Assembly (NCBI GenBank): GCA_945875975.1
Contig: CAMCMD010000015.1
Location: forward strand, 1 to 30,132
Direction of reading: 5' to 3'
Length of the DNA: 30,132 nucleotides
DNA from: Rickettsia typhi
GTDB lineage: Bacteria > Pseudomonadota > Alphaproteobacteria > Rickettsiales > Rickettsiaceae
The translations under genes and the position numbers were made by a program. A model generated the notes under the pieces. It saw only the letters and a list, made by a program, of their open reading frames with translations, did not search any database and had not been told where the DNA came from. Of the stretch, positions 8,319 to 17,783 are shown one piece after another (the stretch's first letter is position 1; each line of letters starts with the position of its first letter).

Positions 8319-9284
8319 TTAAATAATTTTATCAGCTTTTGCTAATAGTTCTCGAGAAAATACTATTCCAAGTTTAGTTGCCGTGCTTTGATTCAAAAAT
8401 AATTCTGTACCTTTTGGAAACTCAACATTCATTTTATTTATGTCTTCTCCGTTTAGTATTCTTGCAATCAAACGGGCCGTTTGTTTACCAATTTCATATT
8501 GATTTGGGCCAAGCGCAGCAAGCGCACCATCCCTTACGATATCAGTATCACTTACAAACACGGGGATTTTTTGAGCATCAGCTGCTTTCACTATGGTTCT
8601 TAATGCGCTAAGAGCCATATTATCGTTACTAATAAATATTGCATCAACAAGTGAGCTGAGTTTAATAGCACTTTGGTAAACTTCAGAAGTTTTGCTAGCA
8701 GTCATTTCTATTAATTCTAGTCCATATCTAGGACAAATTTCTTTTAGCCTGTTGACTAAAGTAATAGAATTTAATTCTCCAGGATTATATAAAAATCCTA
8801 TCTTTTTTATCGTTGGTTTTATTTTCTTGAAGAGCTCAATCTGAGGCTCAAGATCAACAAAATTTGATACACCGGTGGTATTGCCTCCTGGCTGCGTAAG
8901 TTTGTTCACTATTTTTGCTCCCAGTGGATCCGTCACAGAAGTAAAAACAAGTTTTATTTTACCTTCCTTTGCGTATTTAACAAAGGATTGAGCCGTGATT
9001 GTAGGGTTACCAACCACCACATCAGGCTTTAAACTAACCAACTTAGCTGCTATTTGATTTGCCAATACTGCGTCACCTTGTGCATTCTCAACTTTCAAGT
9101 CTAGGTTTTTGCCATCTGTATAGCCCAACTCAGCCAGACCATCAATAATTCCTTTTGTGGTCATATCAAGAGCCGGGTGTTGAACCAGCTGATTAATATA
9201 GACTTTTTTTATAGCATCATTACCCTCTGCAATTGATAATAGGCTTAAAAAAATTGCAATTAGCCGTATAAAATTCTTAACCAT
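8319..9284 (-). CDS. Periplasmic ABC transporter substrate-binding protein (TrpX-like)
   Basis: 321 residues starting with a signal peptide (MVKNFIRLIAIFLSLLSIAEG). The mature part matches the ABC_sub_bind family: QLVQHPALD, IIDGLAELGY, NLDLKVENAQGD, PDVVVGNPTITAQS, VFTSVTDPLGAKIV, GNTTGVSNFVD, and IFISNDNMALSAL with VSDTDIVRDGALAALGPN. Members are tied to uptake of aromatic amino acids (TrpX) or similar solutes. Its permease and ATPase partners are not in this window, so they must lie elsewhere or be absent. It starts 2 bases after the stop of the TrpR-like regulator and is surely co-transcribed with it. Confidence 0.9.
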   Translation of the reverse strand: MVKNFIRLIAIFLSLLSIAEGNDAIKKVYINQLVQHPALDMTTKGIIDGLAELGYTDGKNLDLKVENAQGDAVLANQIAAKLVSLKPDVVVGNPTITAQSFVKYAKEGKIKLVFTSVTDPLGAKIVNKLTQPGGNTTGVSNFVDLEPQIELFKKIKPTIKKIGFLYNPGELNSITLVNRLKEICPRYGLELIEMTASKTSEVYQSAIKLSSLVDAIFISNDNMALSALRTIVKAADAQKIPVFVSDTDIVRDGALAALGPNQYEIGKQTARLIARILNGEDINKMNVEFPKGTELFLNQSTATKLGIVFSRELLAKADKII

Positions 9285-9286
9285 CT

Positions 9287-9568
9287 TTATTCTCCTAGAT
9301 TTGCTAAAATATTTCTATAGCCACCATATCTTTCTTCTTTCAAAAACCTAGCTACTCTTCCTATCGTAGTTAAACTTGCACCAGTGATTGCATGTATTTC
9401 TCTATAAGACAAATTTTCTTTCGCTAATAGCTGGCAAACTTTCCACCTTTCATCTAAAGATCTCAACTCTGCTGGCGTACATAAATCTTTTAAAAAATTG
9501 CTGAGTTGGTCTTTTGTATCAATAGCTAGAAGAGTAGCTAGTAAACTTACTGATTCGTCATTATTCAT
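9287..9568 (-). CDS. TrpR-like regulator, YerC/YecD family
   Basis: 93-residue helix-turn-helix protein. It has the Trp-repressor-type core: LCTPAELRSLDERWKV, then LAKENLSYREIHAITGASLTTIGRVARFL, where the recognition helix follows YREI. The C-terminal YGGYRNIL ending is typical of the YerC/YecD subgroup. It probably represses its own operon and the downstream binding-protein gene in response to a small ligand. Being first in the operon, with repeated TACT motifs across the promoter, fits autoregulation. The ligand is unknown; tryptophan is only a suggestion from the family. Confidence 0.9.
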   Translation of the reverse strand: MNNDESVSLLATLLAIDTKDQLSNFLKDLCTPAELRSLDERWKVCQLLAKENLSYREIHAITGASLTTIGRVARFLKEERYGGYRNILANLGE

Positions 9569-9603
9569 TAGTTACTGCATTAATTTGATTGTCATATTAT
9601 ATT

Positions 9604-9632
9604 AGTATGGTAGTACAGTAAGACAATGTCAA
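9604..9632 (-). promoter_or_regulatory. Promoter and possible operator of the TrpR-like operon
   Basis: On the minus strand a perfect TTGACA (9627-9632) is 17 bases from CATACT (9604-9609). TACT occurs three times in the 20 bases covering the spacer and -10, a possible operator; TrpR operators also use CTAG/TACT-type half sites, but no clean palindrome is seen. Confidence 0.6.
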
Positions 9633-9720
9633 TAGCTATTTATTATTTTGTAGAAAAATGTGAATTAGATGGAAAAGATTCACCATATCCAAAGTTCAAA
9701 ACATCTTGAATTAAGCTGAC

Positions 9721-10977
9721 CTAGCGCGCTGTAGACACAAAGACTCCTACGACTTCAAGATGAGAGCTCCAGTAGAACTGATCTACTGGCGTAACCTCAA
9801 GTAGCTTATATCCTCCATTTTTTAAAATAGCGGCATCACGAGCAAAACTCTCTGGATTACATGAAATATAGACTACTCTCTCGCACTCACTGTGAGCTAA
9901 TGCCTTAATTTGCTCTGAAGCACCTGCTCTGGGTGGGTTAATAACAGCAAAACGATATGGTCGTAGCTCGCCCTTACTCAAAGGATCAGTAAATAGATCG
10001 CGTTTATGAAGCATTATAGCTCCTTCTGAAGCCTCTTTAAGGGCCTCAAGGGAGGATGAGTCACATTCAAAACCATCTACGCTAAAACGCTTACTAAGTG
10101 GTAAGGCAAAAGTACCACGACCGCAAAATAGGTCAACTAGAGCACCTTTTTCTTGAGGTAAATATTGCTCCACTAAATCTGCTAATATTTGATCTGATGA
10201 GAAGCTTGCTTGCATAAAACCTCTAGCATCGGTAGCAACCTTTTTATCTCCTAATAAAATATATGGCTTTTCACTCTGAAATAAAATTTTAGGTTTTTTA
10301 GATGAACGAAATTGCAGTCTAATGATTCCGTTTTTTTTTGCAAAATCCACTAACTCTCTTTCCCGCTTTGGAGCAATGTCAATAAGGTCATGCAACTCAA
10401 GGAGCATATCGATACCATTACTTGCATGTGTTAGAAATATTTCAGCTTTTTGTCTATGTTCCAAAATCCCCATAAGAACTCCTTTTAGTGGTATAAGTAG
10501 AGCAGATAATGGGCTCATCATGGCTGGGCAGCTATCAATATCAATAATCTGATGCGAATGAAAACGGTGAAATCCAAGAAATAACTGCTCATCTTTTTTA
10601 AGCGCTTGCAGATTAACACGGCGGCGATTCCCTTTAGGAATAGTAATTATAGGGTTAATTGTAGTTTCAGGTGGTAAAGCATTTTTTACAAGAGTAAGTT
10701 TGAAATTCACGTAAGTTTCTAGATCCATATGCTGGAGCATACACCCCCCACATCGCCCAAAATATTTACATTCTGGCGCGATTCTATGACTAGACAGCTT
10801 TTCAATTCTTTTAAGCAAACAATTGGACTTTCTACGATATCCATGCCTCTGGAAGGTGATAATTTCATTCGGAAGAGCGTATGGCACTTCCACTAGGCCA
10901 AGAGGACTTTTGCCAGAACCAAGCCCTTGCTTATTTATAAATTCGATAAGACACGAACCTTCTTCTATTAGAGCCAT
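9721..10977 (-). CDS. rlmD: 23S rRNA (uracil-5-)-methyltransferase, RlmD/TrmA family
   Basis: 418-residue SAM-dependent RNA methyltransferase making 5-methyluridine. Order of parts: a TRAM-like N-terminal section (1-60), the iron-sulfur cysteines in CKYFGRCGGC (CX5CX2C) with a later cysteine in DSCPAMM, the SAM-binding DLFCGRGTFAL, NPPRAG, and the catalytic cysteine in YISCNPESFARD, closing with TPVDQFYWSSHLEVV. All active residues are present. Whether the target is U1939 (RlmD) or another site cannot be proven from the sequence. ruvX lies just upstream on the same strand. Confidence 0.9.
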   Translation of the reverse strand: MALIEEGSCLIEFINKQGLGSGKSPLGLVEVPYALPNEIITFQRHGYRRKSNCLLKRIEKLSSHRIAPECKYFGRCGGCMLQHMDLETYVNFKLTLVKNALPPETTINPIITIPKGNRRRVNLQALKKDEQLFLGFHRFHSHQIIDIDSCPAMMSPLSALLIPLKGVLMGILEHRQKAEIFLTHASNGIDMLLELHDLIDIAPKRERELVDFAKKNGIIRLQFRSSKKPKILFQSEKPYILLGDKKVATDARGFMQASFSSDQILADLVEQYLPQEKGALVDLFCGRGTFALPLSKRFSVDGFECDSSSLEALKEASEGAIMLHKRDLFTDPLSKGELRPYRFAVINPPRAGASEQIKALAHSECERVVYISCNPESFARDAAILKNGGYKLLEVTPVDQFYWSSHLEVVGVFVSTAR

Positions 10978-11022
10978 TAATTTCCCATGTAATTTCTAGT
11001 TTCTATCAGCATTTTTTAGAAC

Positions 11023-11499
11023 TTAGCTAGATTTAAGTGCGTTTTTTGCACTATCCAATGTTGTTTCCAAAATCATGCTAGCGGCAGCTAAGTCATCAAT
11101 CGAGTTTCTATTCTTTCTTTTTAAACCAAAATCTTTTAGTAAATTATTAGCCGCTTTCGAAGTTAGACGTTCGTCTTGGAAAAATATTGGCAACTCAGTT
11201 CTTTTTGTAAGCTTATTTGCAAAATGCTCTACTATTAAAGTTTGCTCGCTTTTGGTTCCGTTCATGTTGATAGGTAAGCCAATTACAATAGCGCATATAT
11301 TATTTTCTTTTAAAATATTTATAATATCCGTAATCTTTTTTCTATCAGATTCATTTTCAATTATTCTAAGAGGCATAGGTAAGTGATGATCTGGTGTAGA
11401 AATCGCAAGACCAAGCTTTTTTAAACCGTAATCAATAGAAATTATTGGTTTCCCTTTTTGAAAAAACTGACAAAATTCTTGCAGCGAGTTTATGATCAT
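11023..11499 (-). CDS. ruvX: Holliday junction resolvase-like YqgF/RuvX
   Basis: 158 residues from the chosen start. Family motifs: ISIDYGLKKLGLAIS (first catalytic Asp), AIVIGLPINMNG, FQDERLTSKAA and SIDDLAAASMILE (last acidic residues). RuvX acts on 16S rRNA 5' end maturation and may act on branched DNA. Longer starts at 11577 and 11544 exist, but the ATG at 11499 gives the N-terminus MIINSLQEF that I recall for rickettsial RuvX and avoids overlapping the divergent gene at 11543. No start has a good ribosome site. Confidence 0.9.
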   Translation of the reverse strand: MIINSLQEFCQFFQKGKPIISIDYGLKKLGLAISTPDHHLPMPLRIIENESDRKKITDIINILKENNICAIVIGLPINMNGTKSEQTLIVEHFANKLTKRTELPIFFQDERLTSKAANNLLKDFGLKRKNRNSIDDLAAASMILETTLDSAKNALKSS

Positions 11500-11542
11500 G
11501 CTAATTAGTGTTAGTTGATTTTTTTTAATTTTATATAGTTTC

Positions 11543-13111
11543 ATGTTCAAATATATTCGAAAACATCTAGATATCAACCTAATAAAAGCCTCGTTAGCTT
11601 TTGCAGTACTCTATTGTGTTTTATTCAATTCTGCAGTTTTTATTTACAAATTTCAGTATGTACAGTCAGATCTATTGCAAGCACTCATTGAGTTGACAAA
11701 AGATTTCGTTTACAACCTAGTTGTATTGTACATTATATTTTTTGGCCTTACAGTTTATCGCTTATTATTTATTATCGCTGCTTTATTTTTGTTTATAACA
11801 GGAGCACTTGCTAGTTATTATTTATTTTTCTTCTCTATTAGTCCTACACTTTCGATAATGCCTTCAATATTTGGCACAGAATCAACAGAAGTTTATGAGT
11901 TAGTTAGTGCAAGAGTTATTGTTTGGCTAGTTTTTAGTGCTTCAGTTTGTGTCTATAGTATTAAGTATTTTAAAATTCAAACAACTAAACTATTCTTTAC
12001 TAGAATTTTAGCTGCAGTTTGTTTGCTAATAGCAATAAATAACATTATTGCTCCTAAATTTAGTTTTGTAAGAAGCTATTTTCCAATCCAATATTTGCAT
12101 AATAGTTATTTATATTTCTTTGGCCAGACAGAAGAATACATTAAGACGGATATTAGTAACAAATACACCTTTATTGATTCATCAGATGATGATGTAATTG
12201 GTGTTTTAGTTATAGGAGAAGCTGCAAGATATGCCAATTTTGGTATAAACGGTTATGAGCGAGAAACGACGCCAAATTTATCCTTAGTTGAAAATCTTGT
12301 GTCGTATAAAGCTAGATCATGTGCTAGTACAACTTATCTGTCTGTTCCGTGTATGCTATCACGTTTTGGTGAGAAAGATATTTCAATGCTCGAGTCAGAA
12401 TCAAGCGTTTTGTCCATACTTACCAGATTAGGTTTTGAAACTACATGGTTTGGCACCCAGTCAATTACAAAATATTACAGAAATAAGCCTGGTGGCTCAT
12501 TCTATGACGAGGTTAACTTTCATATGATCCCTGGCGGTTCTATTCTAATGGCACCAAATAGTCATGATGGTAAATTGTTGCCGCATTTAGAACAAAATAT
12601 CATATCTGGTATGAAAAAATTTCTGGTGCTTCATACCACTGGCAGTCACTGGAATTATGGGGCTCGATATCCAGAAGAATTTGCTAAATTCAAGCCTACT
12701 ATTGCTGACACTATAAAGCGTGATGCTGCCAGTTGCGATGAACATGAACGTCTAAATAGCTACGATAATTCTATATTATATACCGATTTTTTTTTATCTA
12801 GCGTAATAAATATTCTAAAAAACAAAAAAGCTTTTATGATTTATGCCTCTGATCACGGCGAGTCTCTTGGTGAATGCGGAAGATTGACTCATGGTGCGGA
12901 TGATTATGTAGAGGAACAACGCACGGTACCATTTATAGTGTGGTTTTCTGATAGTTATAAATCCTCCTACCCTGATAAATGGAAAGCAGTTAAGTCTCTA
13001 GAAAAAAAAGAGATTTCGCATGATTATATCTTTCATACAATACTAGATTGTCTTAATATTGAATCAGATGCTGTTGATAAATCGCTAAGTTTGTGTAGGG
13101 GTAGTAATTGA
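11543..13111 (+). CDS. Phosphoethanolamine transferase (EptA-like, alkaline-phosphatase fold)
   Basis: 522-residue inner-membrane enzyme that moves phosphoethanolamine from phosphatidylethanolamine to lipid A or another glycan. Residues 10-180 hold about five hydrophobic segments. The periplasmic sulfatase-like domain follows: VIGEAARYANFGINGYERET (metal Glu), the nucleophile Thr in CASTTYLSVPCMLSR, LHTTGSHWNYGARYP and the metal-binding YASDHGESLGE. All expected catalytic residues are in place. The next gene is lpxB, so a lipid A substrate is a reasonable inference. The ATG has no clear ribosome site. Confidence 0.88.
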   Translation: MFKYIRKHLDINLIKASLAFAVLYCVLFNSAVFIYKFQYVQSDLLQALIELTKDFVYNLVVLYIIFFGLTVYRLLFIIAALFLFITGALASYYLFFFSISPTLSIMPSIFGTESTEVYELVSARVIVWLVFSASVCVYSIKYFKIQTTKLFFTRILAAVCLLIAINNIIAPKFSFVRSYFPIQYLHNSYLYFFGQTEEYIKTDISNKYTFIDSSDDDVIGVLVIGEAARYANFGINGYERETTPNLSLVENLVSYKARSCASTTYLSVPCMLSRFGEKDISMLESESSVLSILTRLGFETTWFGTQSITKYYRNKPGGSFYDEVNFHMIPGGSILMAPNSHDGKLLPHLEQNIISGMKKFLVLHTTGSHWNYGARYPEEFAKFKPTIADTIKRDAASCDEHERLNSYDNSILYTDFFLSSVINILKNKKAFMIYASDHGESLGECGRLTHGADDYVEEQRTVPFIVWFSDSYKSSYPDKWKAVKSLEKKEISHDYIFHTILDCLNIESDAVDKSLSLCRGSN

Positions 13112-14259
13112 TAAAATTCTATATTATTGCAGGAGAGCCTTCAGGAGACTTTATTGGAGGGTTGCTGATCAGCGCCATCAAAAGGTTACTAAAAAACAGT
13201 GATAGTATAATTTTTCATGGAGTTGGTAACCGAAACATGAGAAATGAAGGAGTGAAGTCTTTGTTTCCGATGAGCTATATAAGCATGATGGGGTTTTTCG
13301 AAGTGCTACCTTATATTTTCCATCTTAAAAGTCTTATTAATAAGACTGTTCAAGACATTATTACTCAGAATCCTAACGTTTTAATTACTATTGACTCTCC
13401 TGGCTTTACCTACAGAGTAGCTAATAAAGTTAGAAAAATCGCTCCTCATATAAAACTTGTGCACATCGTTGCCCCATCAGTTTGGGCATACAAACCAGGT
13501 AGAGCCCAAAAATATGCTAAACTTTATGACCACCTGCTCACTTTACTTCCATTTGAGCCACTTTACTTTACTGCTTATGGTTTGCAAGCTACTTGTATTG
13601 GTCATCCGGTTTTAGAGCAAGCATTTTATGTTGGGTCAAAAGGTTTAAAGCAAAAAATGCATATTAGCGAAAATGTTAAAGTAATCGCTGTTACTCCTGG
13701 CAGTAGACTTGGGGAAATATCTCGTCATATGCCCATAATCAGGCAGGTGTTTGATGACTTATCCTCAACACATGCTATTAAGGTAATTTTTGTCCAGCCA
13801 GATAAATCAAATATACAAAATATTCTCAAATACCTTGTATCAGCTAAATTTCAGTTTGAATTTGGCTTTTCTACAGAACGGCTTAAAATCTTTGCTATAA
13901 GTGATTGTGCTTTGGCGAAGTCTGGTACTAATACAATTGAGATTGCTGCATCTGGTACTCCAATGGTTGTAGGGTATAAACTAAATCCAATTACTTTTTT
14001 CTTTTTAAAATTGATAATAAAAATTAAGTATGCCTCTTTAATAAATATTATATCAAATAAAGAAATAATCCCTGAGTATATACAATCAGATTTTAATGCA
14101 GAGAACGTGTCGCAAGCTATAAGGGATCTACTTACTAATAACGAGCATTCTGAGACTCAGGTAGCTGAATCCCAGAAAGTTCTAAGCTCCATTGGTTTTA
14201 ATTGGGATCAAAAACCCTCAGATATTGCCGCGAAAACAATAGTTGACATGGTTTTATGA
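13108..14259 (+). CDS. lpxB: Lipid-A-disaccharide synthase
   Basis: 383-residue peripheral-membrane glycosyltransferase joining lipid X and UDP-diacylglucosamine. Signatures: IIAGEPSGDFIGG at the N-terminus, VHIVAPSVWAYKPGRAQ, LPFEPLYF, GHPVLEQ, VTPGSRLGEI and AKSGTNTIEIA. The start is a TTG that overlaps the previous stop (TTGA), with AGGGG just upstream; no ATG is available, so it is likely translated by coupling. Together with the transferase before it, this forms a lipid A synthesis and modification pair. Confidence 0.95.
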   Translation: MIKFYIIAGEPSGDFIGGLLISAIKRLLKNSDSIIFHGVGNRNMRNEGVKSLFPMSYISMMGFFEVLPYIFHLKSLINKTVQDIITQNPNVLITIDSPGFTYRVANKVRKIAPHIKLVHIVAPSVWAYKPGRAQKYAKLYDHLLTLLPFEPLYFTAYGLQATCIGHPVLEQAFYVGSKGLKQKMHISENVKVIAVTPGSRLGEISRHMPIIRQVFDDLSSTHAIKVIFVQPDKSNIQNILKYLVSAKFQFEFGFSTERLKIFAISDCALAKSGTNTIEIAASGTPMVVGYKLNPITFFFLKLIIKIKYASLINIISNKEIIPEYIQSDFNAENVSQAIRDLLTNNEHSETQVAESQKVLSSIGFNWDQKPSDIAAKTIVDMVL

Positions 14260-14322
14260 GATTTACGGGTAGTATGCTAAATTTGATGGGTTTAAAAATA
14301 ACACAAATCGCCAGGTTAAATT

Positions 14323-14757
14323 ATGAATCTTACCGAAATGTACTTACTCCTCTTCACCGACACTTTAGTAACCAATCTTGCTATTAATACATCTGCAGAA
14401 CTCGTTATTCATTCGATGAAGATCTTTAATTCATATAATCCCTACCTAATTATCCTGGTATCTACTATCTCATTTGCCTTTGCTTCTTCTATAAACTATC
14501 TACTTGGCCTAATATGTCATAAAGTACTAGCCCCGTTGACAAATGAAGATGTCGTATCATCACAAAACAAAATTGAACAAATCCGTCGTTCTAGATATTT
14601 GCTTTTATTTTTAGCACTTAGCGCAGTGCCTTTTTTTGGTAAATTTATCCTTGTATTTGCCGGATTTTGTAGAATTAACTTGAGCTTAACTATTGCTATC
14701 ACGGTTTTTTCAAAGCTGGTTTATTACAGTTATTTTATGTTATACCAATCACTATGA
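14323..14757 (+). CDS. Small VTT/DedA-like (YqaA-type) membrane protein
   Basis: 144 residues with hydrophobic stretches around 42-65, 88-110 and 115-140. The segment SRYLLLFLALSAVPFFGKFILVFAGF contains the family's F/G-rich re-entrant pattern (here ...VPFFGKF..., then AGFCRINL). DedA/VTT proteins include lipid scramblases or flippases; YqaA-type members are short like this one. A strong CAGGTT ribosome site lies before the ATG. Its end overlaps addB by 4 bases (ATGA). Confidence 0.6.
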   Translation: MNLTEMYLLLFTDTLVTNLAINTSAELVIHSMKIFNSYNPYLIILVSTISFAFASSINYLLGLICHKVLAPLTNEDVVSSQNKIEQIRRSRYLLLFLALSAVPFFGKFILVFAGFCRINLSLTIAITVFSKLVYYSYFMLYQSL

Positions 14758-17426
14758 GAAAAAAGGTTTTTCAATCTAATTCTAAATTTAAATTCCTTGA
14801 AGAAGTAGCTCAAATTGCTATAAATAATTCGGCCCATGACTTTACTAAACTTAAAATTCTATTGCCCACTGGTCTTGCTTGCAGTGAACTACAAAAAATA
14901 TTAGTAACTAAACTTGGCACTTGTATATTGCCTAAAATCATTCCTATTAGCGAATTGATTGCTGAGAGTGAAGAAATTTTCAAAATACCCTCAGAACAAG
15001 TTGGCAGTATAAGCCGCCTGGAAGAAAAAGTTACTTTAGCTATCACTATAAATGAATATAAACCTTTAGGTTATGATTTGGTGCAAAGTCTTCGTCTTAG
15101 TCCATCTTTGGCCAATTTGTTTTTTGAATTGGAAGCAAATAATATAAATCTTGAAGAAATAAAACAATTACCTATTCTTGATCAGCCTGAACATTGGCAT
15201 AAAATACACGATTTTCTTTCTTTTGCTTTTGATAATTGGCAAATAAAAATTCAATCTATGAAGAAAATGACTCGTGCATCCTACCAAAAATTGATGTTTA
15301 AAGCGGAAATCCAAAGATTATGTAAAGATCCATCAGAAGCTCTGATTATTGCTGGCATAGTTAGTAATAATTTAATGACTTCTGATTTTATAAAAACGGC
15401 TTCTGGCTTAGATAATTGCCAACTTATAGTGCAGCCGGAAATTGATCTAGAAAATCTACCTAATAACATAAATTATGTTGAGTTTGAGAATATTGCGCAC
15501 GAAGCAGAATATATAGCTCTAAGATGCGCATCTCAATTAAACAAAAACCCCAAAAGTAGTATTGCATTAATCGCCCATAACCAATATTCTAAAGAACAAT
15601 ATCAGATATTTTTAGACAAATATTCATTGGGTTATAAAGACCAGTTTGGCGAGAATATCCTCAACCAGCACTCTATATCCTTAATATTAATCGTCACCGA
15701 ATTGTTATATAATGAGTTTGATTTAAAAAGGTTTTTCACCTTCCTCGCCCATCCAATGATTAATTCAACTAAATCACAAGAACTAAAAAATATAATCAGA
15801 AAGGCTAATAAATTTGCTCCTAATTTAGAAGCTGTTTTATCTATTATAGAAAATAATGGAGATCAAAAATTATTAGAGCATTGTACAATCATCGTCGATG
15901 CCCTTTCTAGCCTCACTTCCTCAACTCAATTTTCTTTGATATTTAAGAATATAATAAAAGTCGCTGAGAAACTTGTGCCAACAATTTGGCAAAATAATCA
16001 AGATGTTATTGCCTTGATTACTGAAATTGTTCAACTAAATTGCACCTTAGAAATTAATAATATAGAAGATTGCCATGACATTTTACGACAAATTATTGAT
16101 GGCGGTAGACTATTTCCAATAAATCATGAACAACAAATTATCATCTGCCCTTCCAACTCTTCCGCATTTATCGAGTACGATCTAATTATTATTACAGACC
16201 TGAACGAAGGTAGTTACCCAAATATCGTACAAAATAATCCTTGGCTCAGTAAAAATATGCAAACAATGATTGGTTTGGATAAAAGACAGATTGATTTTGA
16301 CAAAGCATTATACGATTTTTATATGAATATTCAAAATCAGCAGGTGCTACTAACCCGAGCAAAAAAACAAGGCACAAACAAATTAACCCTCCCCTCACCA
16401 TTTATTTTAAACCTAAAGCATATTTTGGTAGGAAGGTTAGAAACGACGCATGCAAAACGAGCCAGCCCAGAGCCTGGATTACTACCAACAGAAATAAGTT
16501 CAAGAAGTGAAACCTTTCCGGATGTACTATACGCTACTGATATTGAAACATTAATAAGAGCACCATACAATTTTTACGCTAAAAAAATACTCAAATTACG
16601 CAAAATTGAAGAAATTGATGAGCGTCCTAATTTGGCAGAATTTGGGAATTTCTTTCACCTAGTAGTCGAACACTATACTAAAAACTATAATCCCAGAAAC
16701 GTTAGTAAATCATTACAAATTATATCTATTGCCGAATCTATACTTGCAGAAAGTAATGTTCCAGACTTCTCTAAAAAAATGTGGAAAACAAAAATCATGA
16801 CTCTCGCGGATGAATTTATAAAATTTGATGATGACAGACGTAAAAATGCCGTTAAAGTTTATAGCGAAATCCAAGGGGAAACAACGCTTGATATAAAAGG
16901 GAAAAATATTATACTAAAAGCAATTGCGGATAGAATAGAGCTGGACCATAACGGTACATTAGCAATTCTTGACTTTAAAACAGGCACTCTACCAACAAAA
17001 AAAGATGTCTTATCCGGCATGTCTCCACAACTTCTTGTGGAAGCAATTATAGCTTTCCAAGGTGGATTTCCTCTCGGCTCAGAAGTATCTTATAAAACTA
17101 TTGCAGAAAGCTCAGCTTTACATCAGACCCTTGAATTTCAAAACAAGAATACGGAACGTACACTTTTACGGGAGCAAAGCAGAGAGCTACAAAATTCGAA
17201 TATATTATATAAAAATGAGCTAGTTTTGACTTATGTGAAAATTGGCAGCTCTAGCCCCTATATCAGTACAAGCGAGATAATTCTATCTTTTGATGAAATA
17301 ATGAGGCATAAAGCTGGCTTGACTTCGTTACTTGAACACTACATGAGTGGCCTTGAATTTGCCATAAAACCCAGTTTAATGAAATATGACGATTATTCTC
17401 ATTTGGCAAGACGAAATAAAAATTGA
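14754..17426 (+). CDS. addB: AddB, helicase-like/nuclease subunit of AddAB
   Basis: 890 residues, near the usual length for alphaproteobacterial AddB. N-terminal part LPTGLACSELQKILV, then a helicase-like but motor-dead middle part (LIIITDLNEGSYPNI, LLTRAKKQGT). The C-terminal RecB-type nuclease domain begins near residue 600: EFGNFFHLVVEHY, ADRIELD, LAILDFKTG and SPQLLVEAII, with the catalytic His, Asp, Asp and Lys present. AddAB processes double-strand breaks for RecA. addA, often beside addB, is not found downstream here, where a decayed gene begins. Confidence 0.9.
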   Translation: MRKKVFQSNSKFKFLEEVAQIAINNSAHDFTKLKILLPTGLACSELQKILVTKLGTCILPKIIPISELIAESEEIFKIPSEQVGSISRLEEKVTLAITINEYKPLGYDLVQSLRLSPSLANLFFELEANNINLEEIKQLPILDQPEHWHKIHDFLSFAFDNWQIKIQSMKKMTRASYQKLMFKAEIQRLCKDPSEALIIAGIVSNNLMTSDFIKTASGLDNCQLIVQPEIDLENLPNNINYVEFENIAHEAEYIALRCASQLNKNPKSSIALIAHNQYSKEQYQIFLDKYSLGYKDQFGENILNQHSISLILIVTELLYNEFDLKRFFTFLAHPMINSTKSQELKNIIRKANKFAPNLEAVLSIIENNGDQKLLEHCTIIVDALSSLTSSTQFSLIFKNIIKVAEKLVPTIWQNNQDVIALITEIVQLNCTLEINNIEDCHDILRQIIDGGRLFPINHEQQIIICPSNSSAFIEYDLIIITDLNEGSYPNIVQNNPWLSKNMQTMIGLDKRQIDFDKALYDFYMNIQNQQVLLTRAKKQGTNKLTLPSPFILNLKHILVGRLETTHAKRASPEPGLLPTEISSRSETFPDVLYATDIETLIRAPYNFYAKKILKLRKIEEIDERPNLAEFGNFFHLVVEHYTKNYNPRNVSKSLQIISIAESILAESNVPDFSKKMWKTKIMTLADEFIKFDDDRRKNAVKVYSEIQGETTLDIKGKNIILKAIADRIELDHNGTLAILDFKTGTLPTKKDVLSGMSPQLLVEAIIAFQGGFPLGSEVSYKTIAESSALHQTLEFQNKNTERTLLREQSRELQNSNILYKNELVLTYVKIGSSSPYISTSEIILSFDEIMRHKAGLTSLLEHYMSGLEFAIKPSLMKYDDYSHLARRNKN

Positions 17427-17457
17427 CTTATATCTTGTCAGCTATTTTTATAACCTA

Positions 17458-17740
17458 TTAAACCTGAACTGAGTTTGAGCTTATATATTTAGATAATACT
17501 CCATCGGTATCATATTTCTCAGTTATTCCCCGTAACTGATATATATCTGCTCCTTTATGAATCATACTGCTAGCCCACTCAGCAGCTGAAGTTTTATGAC
17601 GAATTCCATACATCCGTAGACTTAAAATCATCAACTTCTACGATAGGGCTAGCTCCAGCTTTAATAGAAGATCAGCTGCGGCAACTTCTCCACTTATTAT
17701 GGATACATACGTGGTGTGAAAGGTTTGTTATATAAAGTTT
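17458..17740 (-). pseudogene. Decayed ankyrin-repeat gene remnant
   Basis: Translating the minus strand through two frames gives two ankyrin-like units. The upstream one contains GEVAAADLLLKAGASPIVEV, the downstream one SAAEWASSMIHKGADIYQL and ends at a stop at 17458. The first frame hits a stop near 17600 and the second has a stop at 17638-17640, so the copy is frameshifted and inactive. The spacing of A..LL..GA(S/D) matches ankyrin repeats. It is the tail of a formerly longer gene. Ankyrin proteins are common host-directed proteins in Rickettsiales. Confidence 0.5.
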
Positions 17741-17783
17741 AGGGCTGGTGCTTCCTTGTTTCTAATTAATTCGTGATTCTCCT

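Noticed and set aside
11500..11577. N-terminal extension of ruvX to 11577
   Set aside because: It would overlap the start of the divergent transferase and the extension does not resemble RuvX proteins.
17480..17640. Tyrosine recombinase C-terminus (GIRHKTSAAEW)
   Set aside because: The R..H pattern looked tempting, but the rest (MIHKGADI, LLLKAGASP) fits ankyrin units better and the catalytic Tyr context is missing.
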